Under the pieces are notes generated by a model. The model did no database searches. It saw only the letters and a list, made by a program, of their open reading frames with translations, and had not been told where the DNA came from. Of a stretch of DNA of 64,000 bases, positions 17,410 through 25,392 are shown one piece after another (the first letter of the stretch is position 1; every line of letters starts with the position of its first letter). Both the position numbers and the translations under genes were made by a program. This DNA is from Flavobacteriaceae bacterium (GTDB taxonomy: Bacteria > Bacteroidota > Bacteroidia > Flavobacteriales > Flavobacteriaceae), in the NCBI GenBank assembly GCA_021739635.1, contig JAIPBH010000002.1, positions 248,001 through 312,000 on the forward strand, read 5' to 3'.

Positions 17410-18374
17410 TATATGATACCTTCTTTTATTAAATCATGGATGTGAACAACACCTGCGTAATTACCGTTTTCTTCAACTAAAAGTTGTGATATCCCATACG
17501 ATTCCATAACATCCATAGCATCTATAGCCATAGCATCACTATTGATTCTTTTTGGGTTTTTGCTCATAATATCTTTAGCTGTAAGCGTTGAAATATTATC
17601 TACTTTACTGAGCATTCTACGTAAATCACCATCTGTTATAATACCTATTATTTTATTGTTTTCAATAACAGCGGTTACGCCTAACATTTTTTCTGTAATT
17701 TCAATAATAACATCTTTTACAGACGTTTCTAGAGCTACTTGTGGTTTTTGATTTATAGATGATAAATCTTGAACTCTTAAGTATAATTTTTTTCCTAAAG
17801 CACCACCAGGATGATATTTAGCAAAATCGTTACTTGAAAAACCTCTGAGTTCTAGCAAACAAACAGCAAGGGCATCTCCAATGACTAATTGAGCTGTTGT
17901 ACTTGTAGTTGGCGCTAAATTATTTGGGCAAGCTTCTTTTTCAACATACGCATTTAAAACGTAATCTACTTGCTGACCTAAAAAGGAGTCTTTATTACCG
18001 GTAATAGCTATCATTTTATTTTTTGCACTCTTAATAAATGGCACAAGTACTTTAATTTCAGGTGTGTTTCCGCTTTTTGAAATAAAAATTACCACATCAT
18101 CATCTAGTATTAAACCTAAATCACCATGTATAGCATCTGCAGCATGCATAAATATAGAAGGTGTACCTGTTGAATTTAAAGTTGCAACAATTTTAGTAGC
18201 AATGATGGCACTTTTTCCTATTCCAGTTATGATTACTCGCCCTTTAGATTTGTGAATAAGATTTACAGCTTCAGCAAAATCATCATCTACTAATTTAGAT
18301 AAATGCAAAATAGCTTGACTTTCAAGTTCTATGGTCTTTACAGCGGTATTTATAATAGACTTTTTATTACTCAA
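17409..18374 (-). CDS. kdsD: arabinose-5-phosphate isomerase (KpsF/GutQ family)
   Basis: A 321-residue SIS-domain isomerase that converts ribulose-5-phosphate to arabinose-5-phosphate, the first step toward KDO for the LPS core. The SIS domain (about 30-185) has VIITGIGKSA, HAADAIHGDLG and FISKSGNTPEI. Two CBS repeats fill about 200-321. The start is TTG at 18374, since no in-frame ATG occurs until well inside the SIS domain. The stop overlaps the tatC ATG by one base. Sharing an operon with lptB supports an LPS role. Confidence 0.9.
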   Translation of the reverse strand: MSNKKSIINTAVKTIELESQAILHLSKLVDDDFAEAVNLIHKSKGRVIITGIGKSAIIATKIVATLNSTGTPSIFMHAADAIHGDLGLILDDDVVIFISKSGNTPEIKVLVPFIKSAKNKMIAITGNKDSFLGQQVDYVLNAYVEKEACPNNLAPTTSTTAQLVIGDALAVCLLELRGFSSNDFAKYHPGGALGKKLYLRVQDLSSINQKPQVALETSVKDVIIEITEKMLGVTAVIENNKIIGIITDGDLRRMLSKVDNISTLTAKDIMSKNPKRINSDAMAIDAMDVMESYGISQLLVEENGNYAGVVHIHDLIKEGII

Positions 18375-18579
18375 AATTTATATAATTTTTAATTGATGCT
18401 TTTAAAGAAATTACTATCTTTAATAGTTGTTCAAATTAAAATTAGTTTATAATTTTAATTTCGATTACAAAACTAACGAAAAAAAGAGGGTTCTCTAAAT
18501 TCACTACTAAATTAATTATTAATAACGTTTTAAAATTTAGTGTGTTTTTATTTGTAAAATTTAATTTTTAATAAATTTC
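18375..18579. other. divergent intergenic region between kdsD and recQ
   Basis: This 205-base AT-rich gap separates two divergent genes and must hold both promoters. On the + strand TTTATTTG at 18547-18554 matches the TAnnTTTG box at seven of eight positions and lies 26 bases before recQ. No full-consensus box is seen for kdsD. I see no small gene, RNA gene or repeat in it. Confidence 0.5.
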
Positions 18580-20784
18580 ATGACAATAACAAATAGTGAC
18601 TTGCATGCAGCACTAAAAAAATTTTTTGGATTCAATAAATTTATGGGTCTTCAAGAAGGTGTTGTAGAAAGTATTTTATCAGGTACACATACTTTTGTAA
18701 TTATGCCTACAGGTGGAGGTAAATCTCTTTGCTACCAGTTACCTGCTTTAATGCAAGAAGGAACAGCCATAGTAGTTTCTCCATTAATAGCTTTAATGAA
18801 AAATCAGGTAGATGCTATACGAGGTATTTCAAATGAAGAAGGTGTTGCCCATGTTTTAAATTCTTCTCTTAATAAAACAGAAATTAAAAAGGTAAAAGAA
18901 GATATTGTAAATGGCATTACAAAACTATTATACGTTGCACCAGAATCACTAACCAAAGAAGAAAATGTTGAATTTTTGCGTTCTGTAAAAGTATCCTTTA
19001 TGGCTATTGATGAAGCGCATTGTATTAGTGAATGGGGTCATGATTTTAGGCCAGAATACCGTAATTTAAAGCAAATTATTTCACGCATAGGAGATAATAT
19101 TCCAATTATAGCTTTAACAGCCACTGCTACTCCAAAAGTGCAAGAGGATGTTATTAAAAATTTAGCCATTATTGGTGCTAAAACATTTAAAGCGTCTTTT
19201 AACAGACCTAATTTATACTATGAAGTACGACCAAAAAGCAAAAATGTTGATGCTGATATTATTCGTTTTATAAAGCAAAATAACGGAAAGTCGGGTATAG
19301 TATATTGTTTGAGTAGAAAGCGTGTTGAAGAATTAGCACAAGTTTTACAGGTTAATGGCATAAAAGCAGTGCCATATCATGCTGGATTAGATGCCAAAAC
19401 CAGAACAAGTCATCAGGATAAATTTCTTATGGAAGATGTAGATGTGGTGGTTGCCACCATTGCCTTTGGTATGGGAATAGACAAGCCAGATGTGCGTTTT
19501 GTAATTCATCATGATATTCCAAAAAGTATTGAAAGTTATTACCAAGAAACAGGTAGAGCAGGACGTGATGGAGGAGAAGGACATTGTTTAGCCTTTTATT
19601 CATATAAGGATATTGAAAAATTAGAAAAATTTATGGCTGGCAAACCTGTTGCTGAACAAGAAATAGGGCAAGCTTTATTACAAGAAGTTGTTGCGTTTGC
19701 AGAAACTTCTATTTCTAGACGGAAATTTATACTTCATTATTTTGGAGAAGAATTTGATAACGAAACTGGTGAAGGCGGTGATATGGATGACAATGTACGT
19801 TTTCCCAAAACACAGCATGAAGCAAAAGATGAAGCTAAACTGGTTATGCAAACCATTCAAAGTACCAACGAAAAGTATAAGTCAAAAGATTTAGTAAACG
19901 TCATTACAGGTAAAGAAAATGCCTTAATTAAATCCCATAAAACAGACGAACAACCATTTTTTGGAAAAGGACATTCTCGTGATAGTAAATATTGGATGGC
20001 ATTATTAAGACAAGCTCTTGTTGCTGGATATCTTAAAAAAGATATTGAAACTTATGGCGTCATTAAATTAAATGATTCTGGCAAGGAATTTATAAAAAAT
20101 CCTAAGTCTTTTATGATGACAGAAGACCATGTGTATGATACTGATCAAGAAGACCCCAATGTTATAACATCAGCAAAAGGTGGAGGCGCTTCAGCCGATG
20201 AAGTTCTTATGAGTATGCTTAAAGATTTACGCAGAGTCAATGCCAAAAAACTAGGTGTTCCTCCATTTGTTGTATTTCAAGATCCATCATTAGAGGATAT
20301 GGCTTTAAAATACCCAATAACGCTAACTGAATTAGGAAACATTCATGGTGTTGGTGATGGAAAGGCTAAAAAATATGGAAAAGATTTTATTGAATTAATA
20401 GCAAATTATGTTGAAGAAAATGACATCATTCGTCCAGATGATTTAGTTGTAAAATCAACAGGAACCAATTCAGCAATCAAATTATATATCATTCAGAATA
20501 TTGATAGAAAGTTACCTCTTGATGATATAGCATCATCAAAAGGAATGCCAATGAGTGACTTTATAAAAGAGATGGAAGCCATAGTATATTCTGGAACCAA
20601 ATTGAATATTAATTATTGGATTGATGAGATTTTAGACGAAGATCAACAAGAAGAAATTCATGATTATTTTATGGAATCTAAAACTGATAATATTGAAACA
20701 GCAATCAAAGAATTTGATGGTGATTATGATGATGAAGAACTTCGGTTATATAGAATAAAATTTATCAGCGAAGTTGCTAACTAG
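18580..20784 (+). CDS. recQ: ATP-dependent DNA helicase RecQ
   Basis: A 734-residue 3'-5' helicase acting in recombination and replication repair. Helicase motif 0 is in FGFNKFMGLQEGVV, Walker A in PTGGGKSLCYQLP (about 43-55), DEAH in AIDEAHCISEWGHDFRPEYR (about 142-161), motif III in ALTATATP, and motif VI in QETGRAGRDG. An RQC winged-helix follows, then an HRDC domain (about 540-620, PFVVFQDPSLEDMALKYP). About 100 further residues follow the HRDC, giving a protein longer than E. coli RecQ. Where the RQC zinc site should be (about 377-405), the four cysteines are absent. It is divergent from kdsD. Confidence 0.95.
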   Translation: MTITNSDLHAALKKFFGFNKFMGLQEGVVESILSGTHTFVIMPTGGGKSLCYQLPALMQEGTAIVVSPLIALMKNQVDAIRGISNEEGVAHVLNSSLNKTEIKKVKEDIVNGITKLLYVAPESLTKEENVEFLRSVKVSFMAIDEAHCISEWGHDFRPEYRNLKQIISRIGDNIPIIALTATATPKVQEDVIKNLAIIGAKTFKASFNRPNLYYEVRPKSKNVDADIIRFIKQNNGKSGIVYCLSRKRVEELAQVLQVNGIKAVPYHAGLDAKTRTSHQDKFLMEDVDVVVATIAFGMGIDKPDVRFVIHHDIPKSIESYYQETGRAGRDGGEGHCLAFYSYKDIEKLEKFMAGKPVAEQEIGQALLQEVVAFAETSISRRKFILHYFGEEFDNETGEGGDMDDNVRFPKTQHEAKDEAKLVMQTIQSTNEKYKSKDLVNVITGKENALIKSHKTDEQPFFGKGHSRDSKYWMALLRQALVAGYLKKDIETYGVIKLNDSGKEFIKNPKSFMMTEDHVYDTDQEDPNVITSAKGGGASADEVLMSMLKDLRRVNAKKLGVPPFVVFQDPSLEDMALKYPITLTELGNIHGVGDGKAKKYGKDFIELIANYVEENDIIRPDDLVVKSTGTNSAIKLYIIQNIDRKLPLDDIASSKGMPMSDFIKEMEAIVYSGTKLNINYWIDEILDEDQQEEIHDYFMESKTDNIETAIKEFDGDYDDEELRLYRIKFISEVAN

Positions 20785-20873
20785 ATTGTTAGAATGCTTA
20801 GATTTTTAGATTTGCAACTTTTTAACTGTTATCAAAAACAATACTTCTTTAACAACAATCGTTAATCATTTTA

Positions 20874-20881
20874 TATATTTG
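20874..20881 (+). promoter_or_regulatory. -7 promoter box TATATTTG for the prolyl isomerase gene
   Basis: Exact match to the Bacteroidota TAnnTTTG consensus, 24 bases before the ATG at 20905. I see no clear -33 TTTG at the usual spacing. It would free this gene from dependence on recQ transcription. Confidence 0.7.
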
Positions 20882-20904
20882 CACCTTCATAAAAAACGAA
20901 AAGC

Positions 20905-21837
20905 ATGCAAGACGGATTATACGCAAAATTTAACACAACAAAAGGCGAAATTTTAGTGGCTTTAGAATACAAAAAAACACCTGGAACCGTAGGTAATTTT
21001 GTGTCTTTAGCCGAAGGAAATTTAGAAAATGCCATAAAACCTCAAGGAACTCCTTATTACAATGGATTAAAATTCCATAGAGTTATTCCAGATTTTATGA
21101 TTCAAGGTGGATGCCCACAAGGCACAGGTTCAGGAAATCCTGGTTATAAGTTTGATGACGAGTTTCACCCAGAATTAAAGCATAATGCTCCTGGTATTTT
21201 ATCAATGGCTAATGCTGGACCAGGAACCAATGGAAGCCAATTTTTTATTACCCATGTAGCTACACCTTGGTTAGATAATAATCACACTGTTTTTGGTAAG
21301 GTTGTTGAAGGTCAAGATGTTGTTGATACCATTGCACAAGGAGATAAAATAGAAACTTTAGAAATCATAAGAGTAGGAGCAGAAGCAGAAGCTTTTAATT
21401 CTGTTGAAGCATTCAGAACGTTTGAAGGTTCTAGAGAACAAAAAATTGCTGAAGCCAGAAAGGCTGCTCAAGCTGAATTAGATAAGTTAGCAAAAGGTTT
21501 TAATGAAACCAAAACCGGATTGCGTTATCAAATCATTCAAAAAGGCTCTGGTAAAAAAGCAGAAAAAGGCAAGATGGTTTCGGTACACTACAAAGGGCAA
21601 TTAGCTGATGGAACTGTATTTGATTCTTCATATAAAAGAAATGAACCTATTGATTTTCAAGTTGGTGTAGGGCAAGTTATTTCTGGTTGGGACGAAGGTA
21701 TTTTACTATTACAAGTTGGTGATAAAGCTCGTTTTGTAATACCAAGTGATTTAGGTTATGGAAGTCAAGGAGCAGGAGGAGTTATTCCACCAAATGCTAC
21801 ACTAATTTTTGATGTAGAATTAATGGATGCTAAATAG
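20905..21837 (+). CDS. peptidyl-prolyl isomerase, cyclophilin-FKBP fusion
   Basis: A 310-residue protein with two unrelated prolyl-isomerase domains. Residues about 5-150 are a cyclophilin: [13 protein letters not shown] with the catalytic arginine, [13 protein letters not shown] and the [12 protein letters not shown] strand. A charged helical linker (about 165-205) leads to an FKBP domain (about 215-310). This holds [35 protein letters not shown] and the [22 protein letters not shown] end. No signal peptide is visible, so it should act in the cytoplasm on nascent or misfolded proteins. A -7 box precedes it and a hairpin terminator follows, so it is a single-gene unit. Confidence 0.93.
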   Translation: MQDGLYAKFNTTKGEILVALEYKKTPGTVGNFVSLAEGNLENAIKPQGTPYYNGLKFHRVIPDFMIQGGCPQGTGSGNPGYKFDDEFHPELKHNAPGILSMANAGPGTNGSQFFITHVATPWLDNNHTVFGKVVEGQDVVDTIAQGDKIETLEIIRVGAEAEAFNSVEAFRTFEGSREQKIAEARKAAQAELDKLAKGFNETKTGLRYQIIQKGSGKKAEKGKMVSVHYKGQLADGTVFDSSYKRNEPIDFQVGVGQVISGWDEGILLLQVGDKARFVIPSDLGYGSQGAGGVIPPNATLIFDVELMDAK

Positions 21838-21870
21838 TATTTTTTAATTATACAGTAACAATAATTTTAA

Positions 21871-21900
21871 AAAAGCGTCTCATTTAAATGAGATGCTTTT
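21871..21900 (+). terminator. Rho-independent terminator after the prolyl isomerase gene
   Basis: AAAAGC-G-TCTCATTT pairs with AAATGAGA-T-GCTTTT (15-base arms, one G-T pair). The T-rich tail runs to 21904. It begins 33 bases after the stop codon. Confidence 0.85.
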
Positions 21901-21941
21901 TTATTTGGTATTTTTAAACTTCTAATTTAAATTCTTTAAAA

Positions 21942-22646
21942 ATGAACACTAAAGCAGTAGTATTGACTTTATTTTTTATCATGATTGTTTCAAGTTGTTC
22001 AAAGAATATTGACTATTCTGCCGAATTTATAAAGCAAACTTCTGGACGTTATTTATTTAACCAAGATGCGGTTATCGATGTGTTTTACGACAATAACACC
22101 TTGTTTTTAAAATGGAAAGGTGCTGAAAAAATCAAGCCCATAGTTTTAGATAGCAATACTTTTTTTGTAGCAGACCTATATAAAAAACTCCAATTTGTTC
22201 AGCATCCCAAAACAAAAGCATGGTATTTATCTGAAATATCCAATAATCATGAAAACACCATTTCTTATGATTATTTAAAAGTAGCCGACTCCTTTAAAAC
22301 GCCGAGTATGTACTTAAAAGACAAGGAATATAATAAAGCACTTTTAGGTTATTTAGACATTCAAAAACAAGACTCTACAAGTGTTTTTATAAATGAAAGT
22401 GATTTTAACAGACTTGGTTATGATTTTTTAAGAGAAAATAAATATCAAGATGCCATACATGTGTTTAAAATAAATGTGGCACTATATCCAGAAAGCGATA
22501 ATGTTTATGATAGTTTAGCCGATGCTTATGTAAGAAGTGGTGATAGTTTGCAAGCTTTTGTTAATTATAGTAAAGCTTTAGAATACAATTCAGGAAACCA
22601 AAGAGCAAAAAACTATGTAGAACTTTATAATAAAAAAAGTAAATAG
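21942..22646 (+). CDS. TPR-containing lipoprotein
   Basis: A 234-residue protein with a lipoprotein signal (hydrophobic stretch then VSSC, lipidation cysteine about residue 19). It should be anchored to a membrane on the periplasmic side or outside. The middle part (about 25-110) resembles the small C-terminal beta domain found after beta-lactamase-like domains in Bacteroidota. At least two TPR motifs follow at about 150-230 (YDFLRENKYQDAIHVFKINV, then DNVYDSLADAYVRSGDSLQA). The ligand is unknown. It lies alone between the terminator above and the toxin-antitoxin pair. Confidence 0.75.
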   Translation: MNTKAVVLTLFFIMIVSSCSKNIDYSAEFIKQTSGRYLFNQDAVIDVFYDNNTLFLKWKGAEKIKPIVLDSNTFFVADLYKKLQFVQHPKTKAWYLSEISNNHENTISYDYLKVADSFKTPSMYLKDKEYNKALLGYLDIQKQDSTSVFINESDFNRLGYDFLRENKYQDAIHVFKINVALYPESDNVYDSLADAYVRSGDSLQAFVNYSKALEYNSGNQRAKNYVELYNKKSK

Positions 22647-22706
22647 GCTATATGTATTTAAGTTGGGCTTCATCCTAAAAACTGACCGAACGAATGATAT
22701 TTTTCG

Positions 22707-22714
22707 TAAATTTG
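22707..22714 (+). promoter_or_regulatory. -7 promoter box TAAATTTG for the toxin-antitoxin pair
   Basis: Exact TAnnTTTG match, 18 bases before the antitoxin ATG at 22732. It lies inside the longer frame that would begin with TTG at 22663, so it argues for the shorter antitoxin. Confidence 0.65.
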
Positions 22715-22731
22715 TTAATAAAGATTTTAAA

Positions 22732-22950
22732 ATGGACATTCAAACAACAAAACTAGAATTACTTAAAACTATTTTGGAAAATGAAAATTCCGAATTTATC
22801 CAACGTGTCGCTGATTTCGTAAAGAAAGAAAAAACTGATTTTTGGAATGAATTAAGTTTGTCTGAACAAAAAGAAATAAAAAAAGGAATTGAAGATTTAG
22901 ACAATGGAAAAAGAGTTTCTTATGAATCTTTTTTAAAGAAAATTTTGTAG
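22732..22950 (+). CDS. antitoxin of a ParE/RelE-type toxin-antitoxin module
   Basis: A 72-residue, highly charged helical protein (MDIQTTKLELLKTILENENS, ending GKRVSYESFLKKIL). Its form is typical of Bacteroidota addiction-module antitoxins that sit directly before a RelE/ParE toxin. The acidic centre with a FWNELSLSEQKEIKKGIEDL helix would bind the toxin. ATG 22732 is preferred because a -7 box lies just upstream. Three bases separate it from the toxin gene, the usual arrangement. The antitoxin frame is intact although the toxin frame is broken. Confidence 0.72.
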   Translation: MDIQTTKLELLKTILENENSEFIQRVADFVKKEKTDFWNELSLSEQKEIKKGIEDLDNGKRVSYESFLKKIL

Positions 22951-22953
22951 TAA

Positions 22954-23259
22954 ATGAAAGTATTTTTATCTGTACTTGCAGAAACAAAACTTTTAAAACT
23001 TACCGAATACTTGCTTGAAAATTGGAGTTTAAGTACAAGAGATAAATTCATTTCAAAACTGACTGAAAAAATTAAGCAAATATCTATTCAACCCGATAGT
23101 TGCCCAAAATCATCGGAATTTGAAAATCTTTACAAATGTGTTGTAACCAAACAAACGACATTCTATTAAAGAATTAACTCTAATAAAAATGAAATCGAGA
23201 TAATTACGATTTTTGACACTAGACAAAATCCTGATAAATTAAAAAAGGGCATTAATTAA
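22954..23259 (+). pseudogene. ParE/RelE-family toxin interrupted by an in-frame TAA
   Basis: The frame starts at ATG 22954 (MKVFLSVLAETKLLKLTEYL) and runs 71 codons to TAA at 23167-23169, after ...CVVTKQTTFY. Past that stop the same frame continues for 29 further sense codons (RINSNKNEIEIITIFDTRQN, then PDKLKKGIN) to TAA at 23257-23259. That continuation is the expected C-terminal beta-strand part of a toxin of about 101 residues. The family usually has a second tyrosine where the stop sits (FYYRI), so a one-base change from TAT or TAC explains it. Without the C-terminal strands and their active-site residues the 71-residue product is probably inactive. A sequencing error is the alternative. 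Confidence 0.78.
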
Positions 23260-23399
23260 AAAAGTACAAGACCGCCTATTGTTCAATGTTTATTAGTTTT
23301 TTTGAAGAAAAAAGACAAATATGAATAATTTGTGTTTATTTACTAAATTTATTGTTTAACCAACGCAGCAAGCCATAGCCAAAAACGTTCACATCGTCT

Positions 23400-23407
23400 T
23401 ATATTTG
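23400..23407 (+). promoter_or_regulatory. -7 promoter box TATATTTG abutting a start codon
   Basis: Exact TAnnTTTG match ending only four bases before the ATG at 23412. If used, the transcript would begin at or next to the start codon, giving a leaderless or near-leaderless mRNA. Confidence 0.55.
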
Positions 23408-23411
23408 TTTT

Positions 23412-23957
23412 ATGACAACAGATGCATTATACCAACTTCAATATCCTATTGGAACATTTGAAATTCCTACTACAATAACGCAAAATCATATTGAAAGTTG
23501 GATTTCTATTTTAGAGCATTTTCCAAATAGATTGGAGCATTTAGTTAAACATTTAACTGAAAATCAACTTGATACGCCTTACAGACCCAATGGTTGGACA
23601 GTTAGACAAGTAGTGCATCACGTTTCTGATAGTCACCATCATAGTTATTCAAGATTTAAATGGGCCTTAACAGAAGATAAACCCATTATAAAAGCTTATT
23701 ATGAAGACAAATGGGCAGAATTAATAGATTCTAAAACAGCACCCATTAACATGTCTATTCAGCATCTTAAAGCCATTCATTTTAAACTTGTTTATTTGTT
23801 GAAGCGTTTAACTGAAAATGATTTAAATAAATCATTTATTCATCCAGAAACTAAAAAAGAAGTTTTTTTAAAACAAAATATAGGCATTTACGCTTGGCAT
23901 AGTAATCATCATTATGCGCATATAGAAAACTTGTTAAAAAAAAATCATTGGATTTAA
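23412..23957 (+). CDS. YfiT/DinB-family putative metal-dependent transferase
   Basis: A 181-residue four-helix-bundle protein of the DinB superfamily, closest in form to B. subtilis YfiT. It begins with a YPIGTFEIP strand, then has PYRPNGWTVRQVVHHVSDSH with metal ligand candidates H69/H70. The pattern WHSNHHYAHI near the C-terminus gives H163 and H167. The three histidines match the family metal site. Relatives include thiol-dependent S-transferases, but the substrate here is unknown. No in-frame alternative start exists before residue 41, so ATG 23412 stands despite the very close promoter box. It is followed four bases later by an acetyltransferase gene. Confidence 0.82.
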   Translation: MTTDALYQLQYPIGTFEIPTTITQNHIESWISILEHFPNRLEHLVKHLTENQLDTPYRPNGWTVRQVVHHVSDSHHHSYSRFKWALTEDKPIIKAYYEDKWAELIDSKTAPINMSIQHLKAIHFKLVYLLKRLTENDLNKSFIHPETKKEVFLKQNIGIYAWHSNHHYAHIENLLKKNHWI

Positions 23958-23961
23958 TTTT

Positions 23962-24444
23962 ATGATTAGAAACGTTCATATTAATGATGCAAAGCAACTT
24001 CTTGATATTTACAATTATTATGTTATAAATACCGTTGTTACATTTGATCTTGAAGCTTTAACATTAGAAATGTTTAAAGATAAAATTACCACTATCACTT
24101 CTGATTATCCTTTTATAGTGTATGAAGAAAATCATGAAATTTTAGGCTATGCTTATGGTAGTAAGTTTAGACCCAAATCAGCTTATAATCATACCATTGA
24201 ATCTACAGTTTACTTAAAACATGGCGAACAAGGAAAACAAATTGGCAGTAAATTATATAGCGAATTGCTTAGGTTATTGAAATTACAACAGGCGCATGTT
24301 GTTTTGGGTGTTTTAACATTACCAAATGACGCTAGTGTGAAACTTCACGAAAAATTTGGGTTTAAACAAGTGGCATATTTAAAAGAAGTAGGTTTAAAAT
24401 TTGGTAATTGGCAAGATGTAGGCTTTTGGCAATTAACAATGTAG
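23962..24444 (+). CDS. GNAT family N-acetyltransferase (phosphinothricin acetyltransferase-like)
   Basis: A 160-residue acetyl-CoA-dependent N-acetyltransferase. It opens with MIRNVHINDAKQLLDIYNYY, has EILGYAYGSKFRPKSAYNHTIES, the GEQGKQIGSKLYSELLRLL acetyl-CoA pyrophosphate loop and LPNDASVKLHEKFGFKQV. This is the typical PAT/YwnH-type layout. The amine substrate is not evident; relatives act on phosphinothricin, methionine sulfone or similar amino acids. It probably shares a transcript with the YfiT-like gene. Its stop abuts the stop of the convergent thioredoxin-fold gene. Confidence 0.87.
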   Translation: MIRNVHINDAKQLLDIYNYYVINTVVTFDLEALTLEMFKDKITTITSDYPFIVYEENHEILGYAYGSKFRPKSAYNHTIESTVYLKHGEQGKQIGSKLYSELLRLLKLQQAHVVLGVLTLPNDASVKLHEKFGFKQVAYLKEVGLKFGNWQDVGFWQLTM

Positions 24445-25002
24445 TTACGGTTTCCATTTAATACTGCAACCAATACTTGGTTTTTGAATTCTTAAATTAG
24501 TTTTATCTAAAAGTAAGCAATCTAAAGCATTGCGTAAATCATCACCAGTAACAGTGATGCTGTTTCCAGGGCGAGAATCATCTAATTGGCCTCTATAAAT
24601 TAATTTTAAATCAGCATCAAACACATATAAGTCTGGTGTGCAAGCCGCATTATAAGCTTTGGCAACTTCTTGTGATTTATCATATAAATAAGGAAAAGGG
24701 TAGTGTTCATGTTTTGCATGAATCTTCATGTTTTCTGGACCATCTTGCGGATATTTTATAACATCATTGCTTGAAATAGCTATAAAACCTATACCTTTTT
24801 TAGAATAGTTATTGGCAATTTTAACCAATTCAACATTAACATGAATCACAAACGGACAATGGTTGCAAATAAACATGATGACAGTTCCTTTTCCGCCTTT
24901 TAAACTGTTTAAGGCTAAATAATTTCCAGAAATGGTGTCAAAAAGTGAAAATTCTGGAGCTTTCGTTCCTAAAGGAAGCATATTTGAAGGCGTTTGTGCC
25001 AT
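24445..25002 (-). CDS. thioredoxin-fold redoxin (AhpC/TSA-like)
   Basis: A 185-residue cytoplasmic protein. The peroxiredoxin/thioredoxin fold is seen in GTKAPEFSLFDTISGNYLAL, FICNHCPFVIHV with a CxxC pair at C46 and C49, GFIAISSNDV and a late YVFDADLKLIYRGQLDDS strand. The CNHCP active site suggests thiol-disulfide exchange rather than one-cysteine peroxidase action. No signal peptide is present. It is divergent from csaA with a 48-base gap and convergent with the acetyltransferase gene, whose stop directly adjoins its own. Confidence 0.83.
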   Translation of the reverse strand: MAQTPSNMLPLGTKAPEFSLFDTISGNYLALNSLKGGKGTVIMFICNHCPFVIHVNVELVKIANNYSKKGIGFIAISSNDVIKYPQDGPENMKIHAKHEHYPFPYLYDKSQEVAKAYNAACTPDLYVFDADLKLIYRGQLDDSRPGNSITVTGDDLRNALDCLLLDKTNLRIQKPSIGCSIKWKP

Positions 25003-25050
25003 TGTTTAAAAGTTTTATGCTAAGTTCGTGATAATTTGTATTTTTAAAAA

Positions 25051-25386
25051 ATGACTAAGACTATAACCTTTGAAGATTTTTCTAAAGTAGATTTACGTGT
25101 TGGGACTATTATTGAAGTAAATAATTTTCCTGAAGCAAAAAATCCTGCCTACCAACTTACTATTGATTTTGGTGAATTAGGAATTAAAATATCGTCAGCT
25201 CAAATAACAACCTTGTATAAAAAAGATGATTTATTGAACAAGCAGATTGTGGCGGTTGTTAATTTTACGAGTAAGCAAATTGCTAAATTTATGAGTGAAT
25301 GTTTAGTACTTGGAGCCGTTAATGGAAAAGATGTCATTCTTTTAAATCCAGAACATAAAGTAAAAAATGGTTCAACTGTATTATAA
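25051..25386 (+). CDS. csaA: tRNA-binding protein CsaA
   Basis: A 111-residue OB-fold protein, full length for CsaA. The motif FSKVDLRVGTIIEVNNFPEA is the start of the tRNA-binding OB fold, also found at the C-terminus of methionyl-tRNA synthetase. IKISSAQITTLYKKDDLLNK and VVNFTSKQIAKFMSECLVLG complete it. CsaA dimers bind tRNA and were first noted for suppressing secretion defects. The physiological role is not settled. It is divergent from the thioredoxin-fold gene and seven bases ahead of the transporter gene. Confidence 0.92.
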   Translation: MTKTITFEDFSKVDLRVGTIIEVNNFPEAKNPAYQLTIDFGELGIKISSAQITTLYKKDDLLNKQIVAVVNFTSKQIAKFMSECLVLGAVNGKDVILLNPEHKVKNGSTVL

Positions 25387-25392
25387 GATTAT

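Noticed and set aside
18375-18579. Small RNA or riboswitch between kdsD and recQ
   Set aside because: The stretch is AT-rich with no stable hairpin or recognisable aptamer; it only needs to hold two promoters.
22954-23259. Programmed stop-codon read-through in the toxin gene
   Set aside because: The stop is TAA, with no known recoding amino acid, and I see no stem-loop immediately downstream. A point mutation or sequencing error is simpler.
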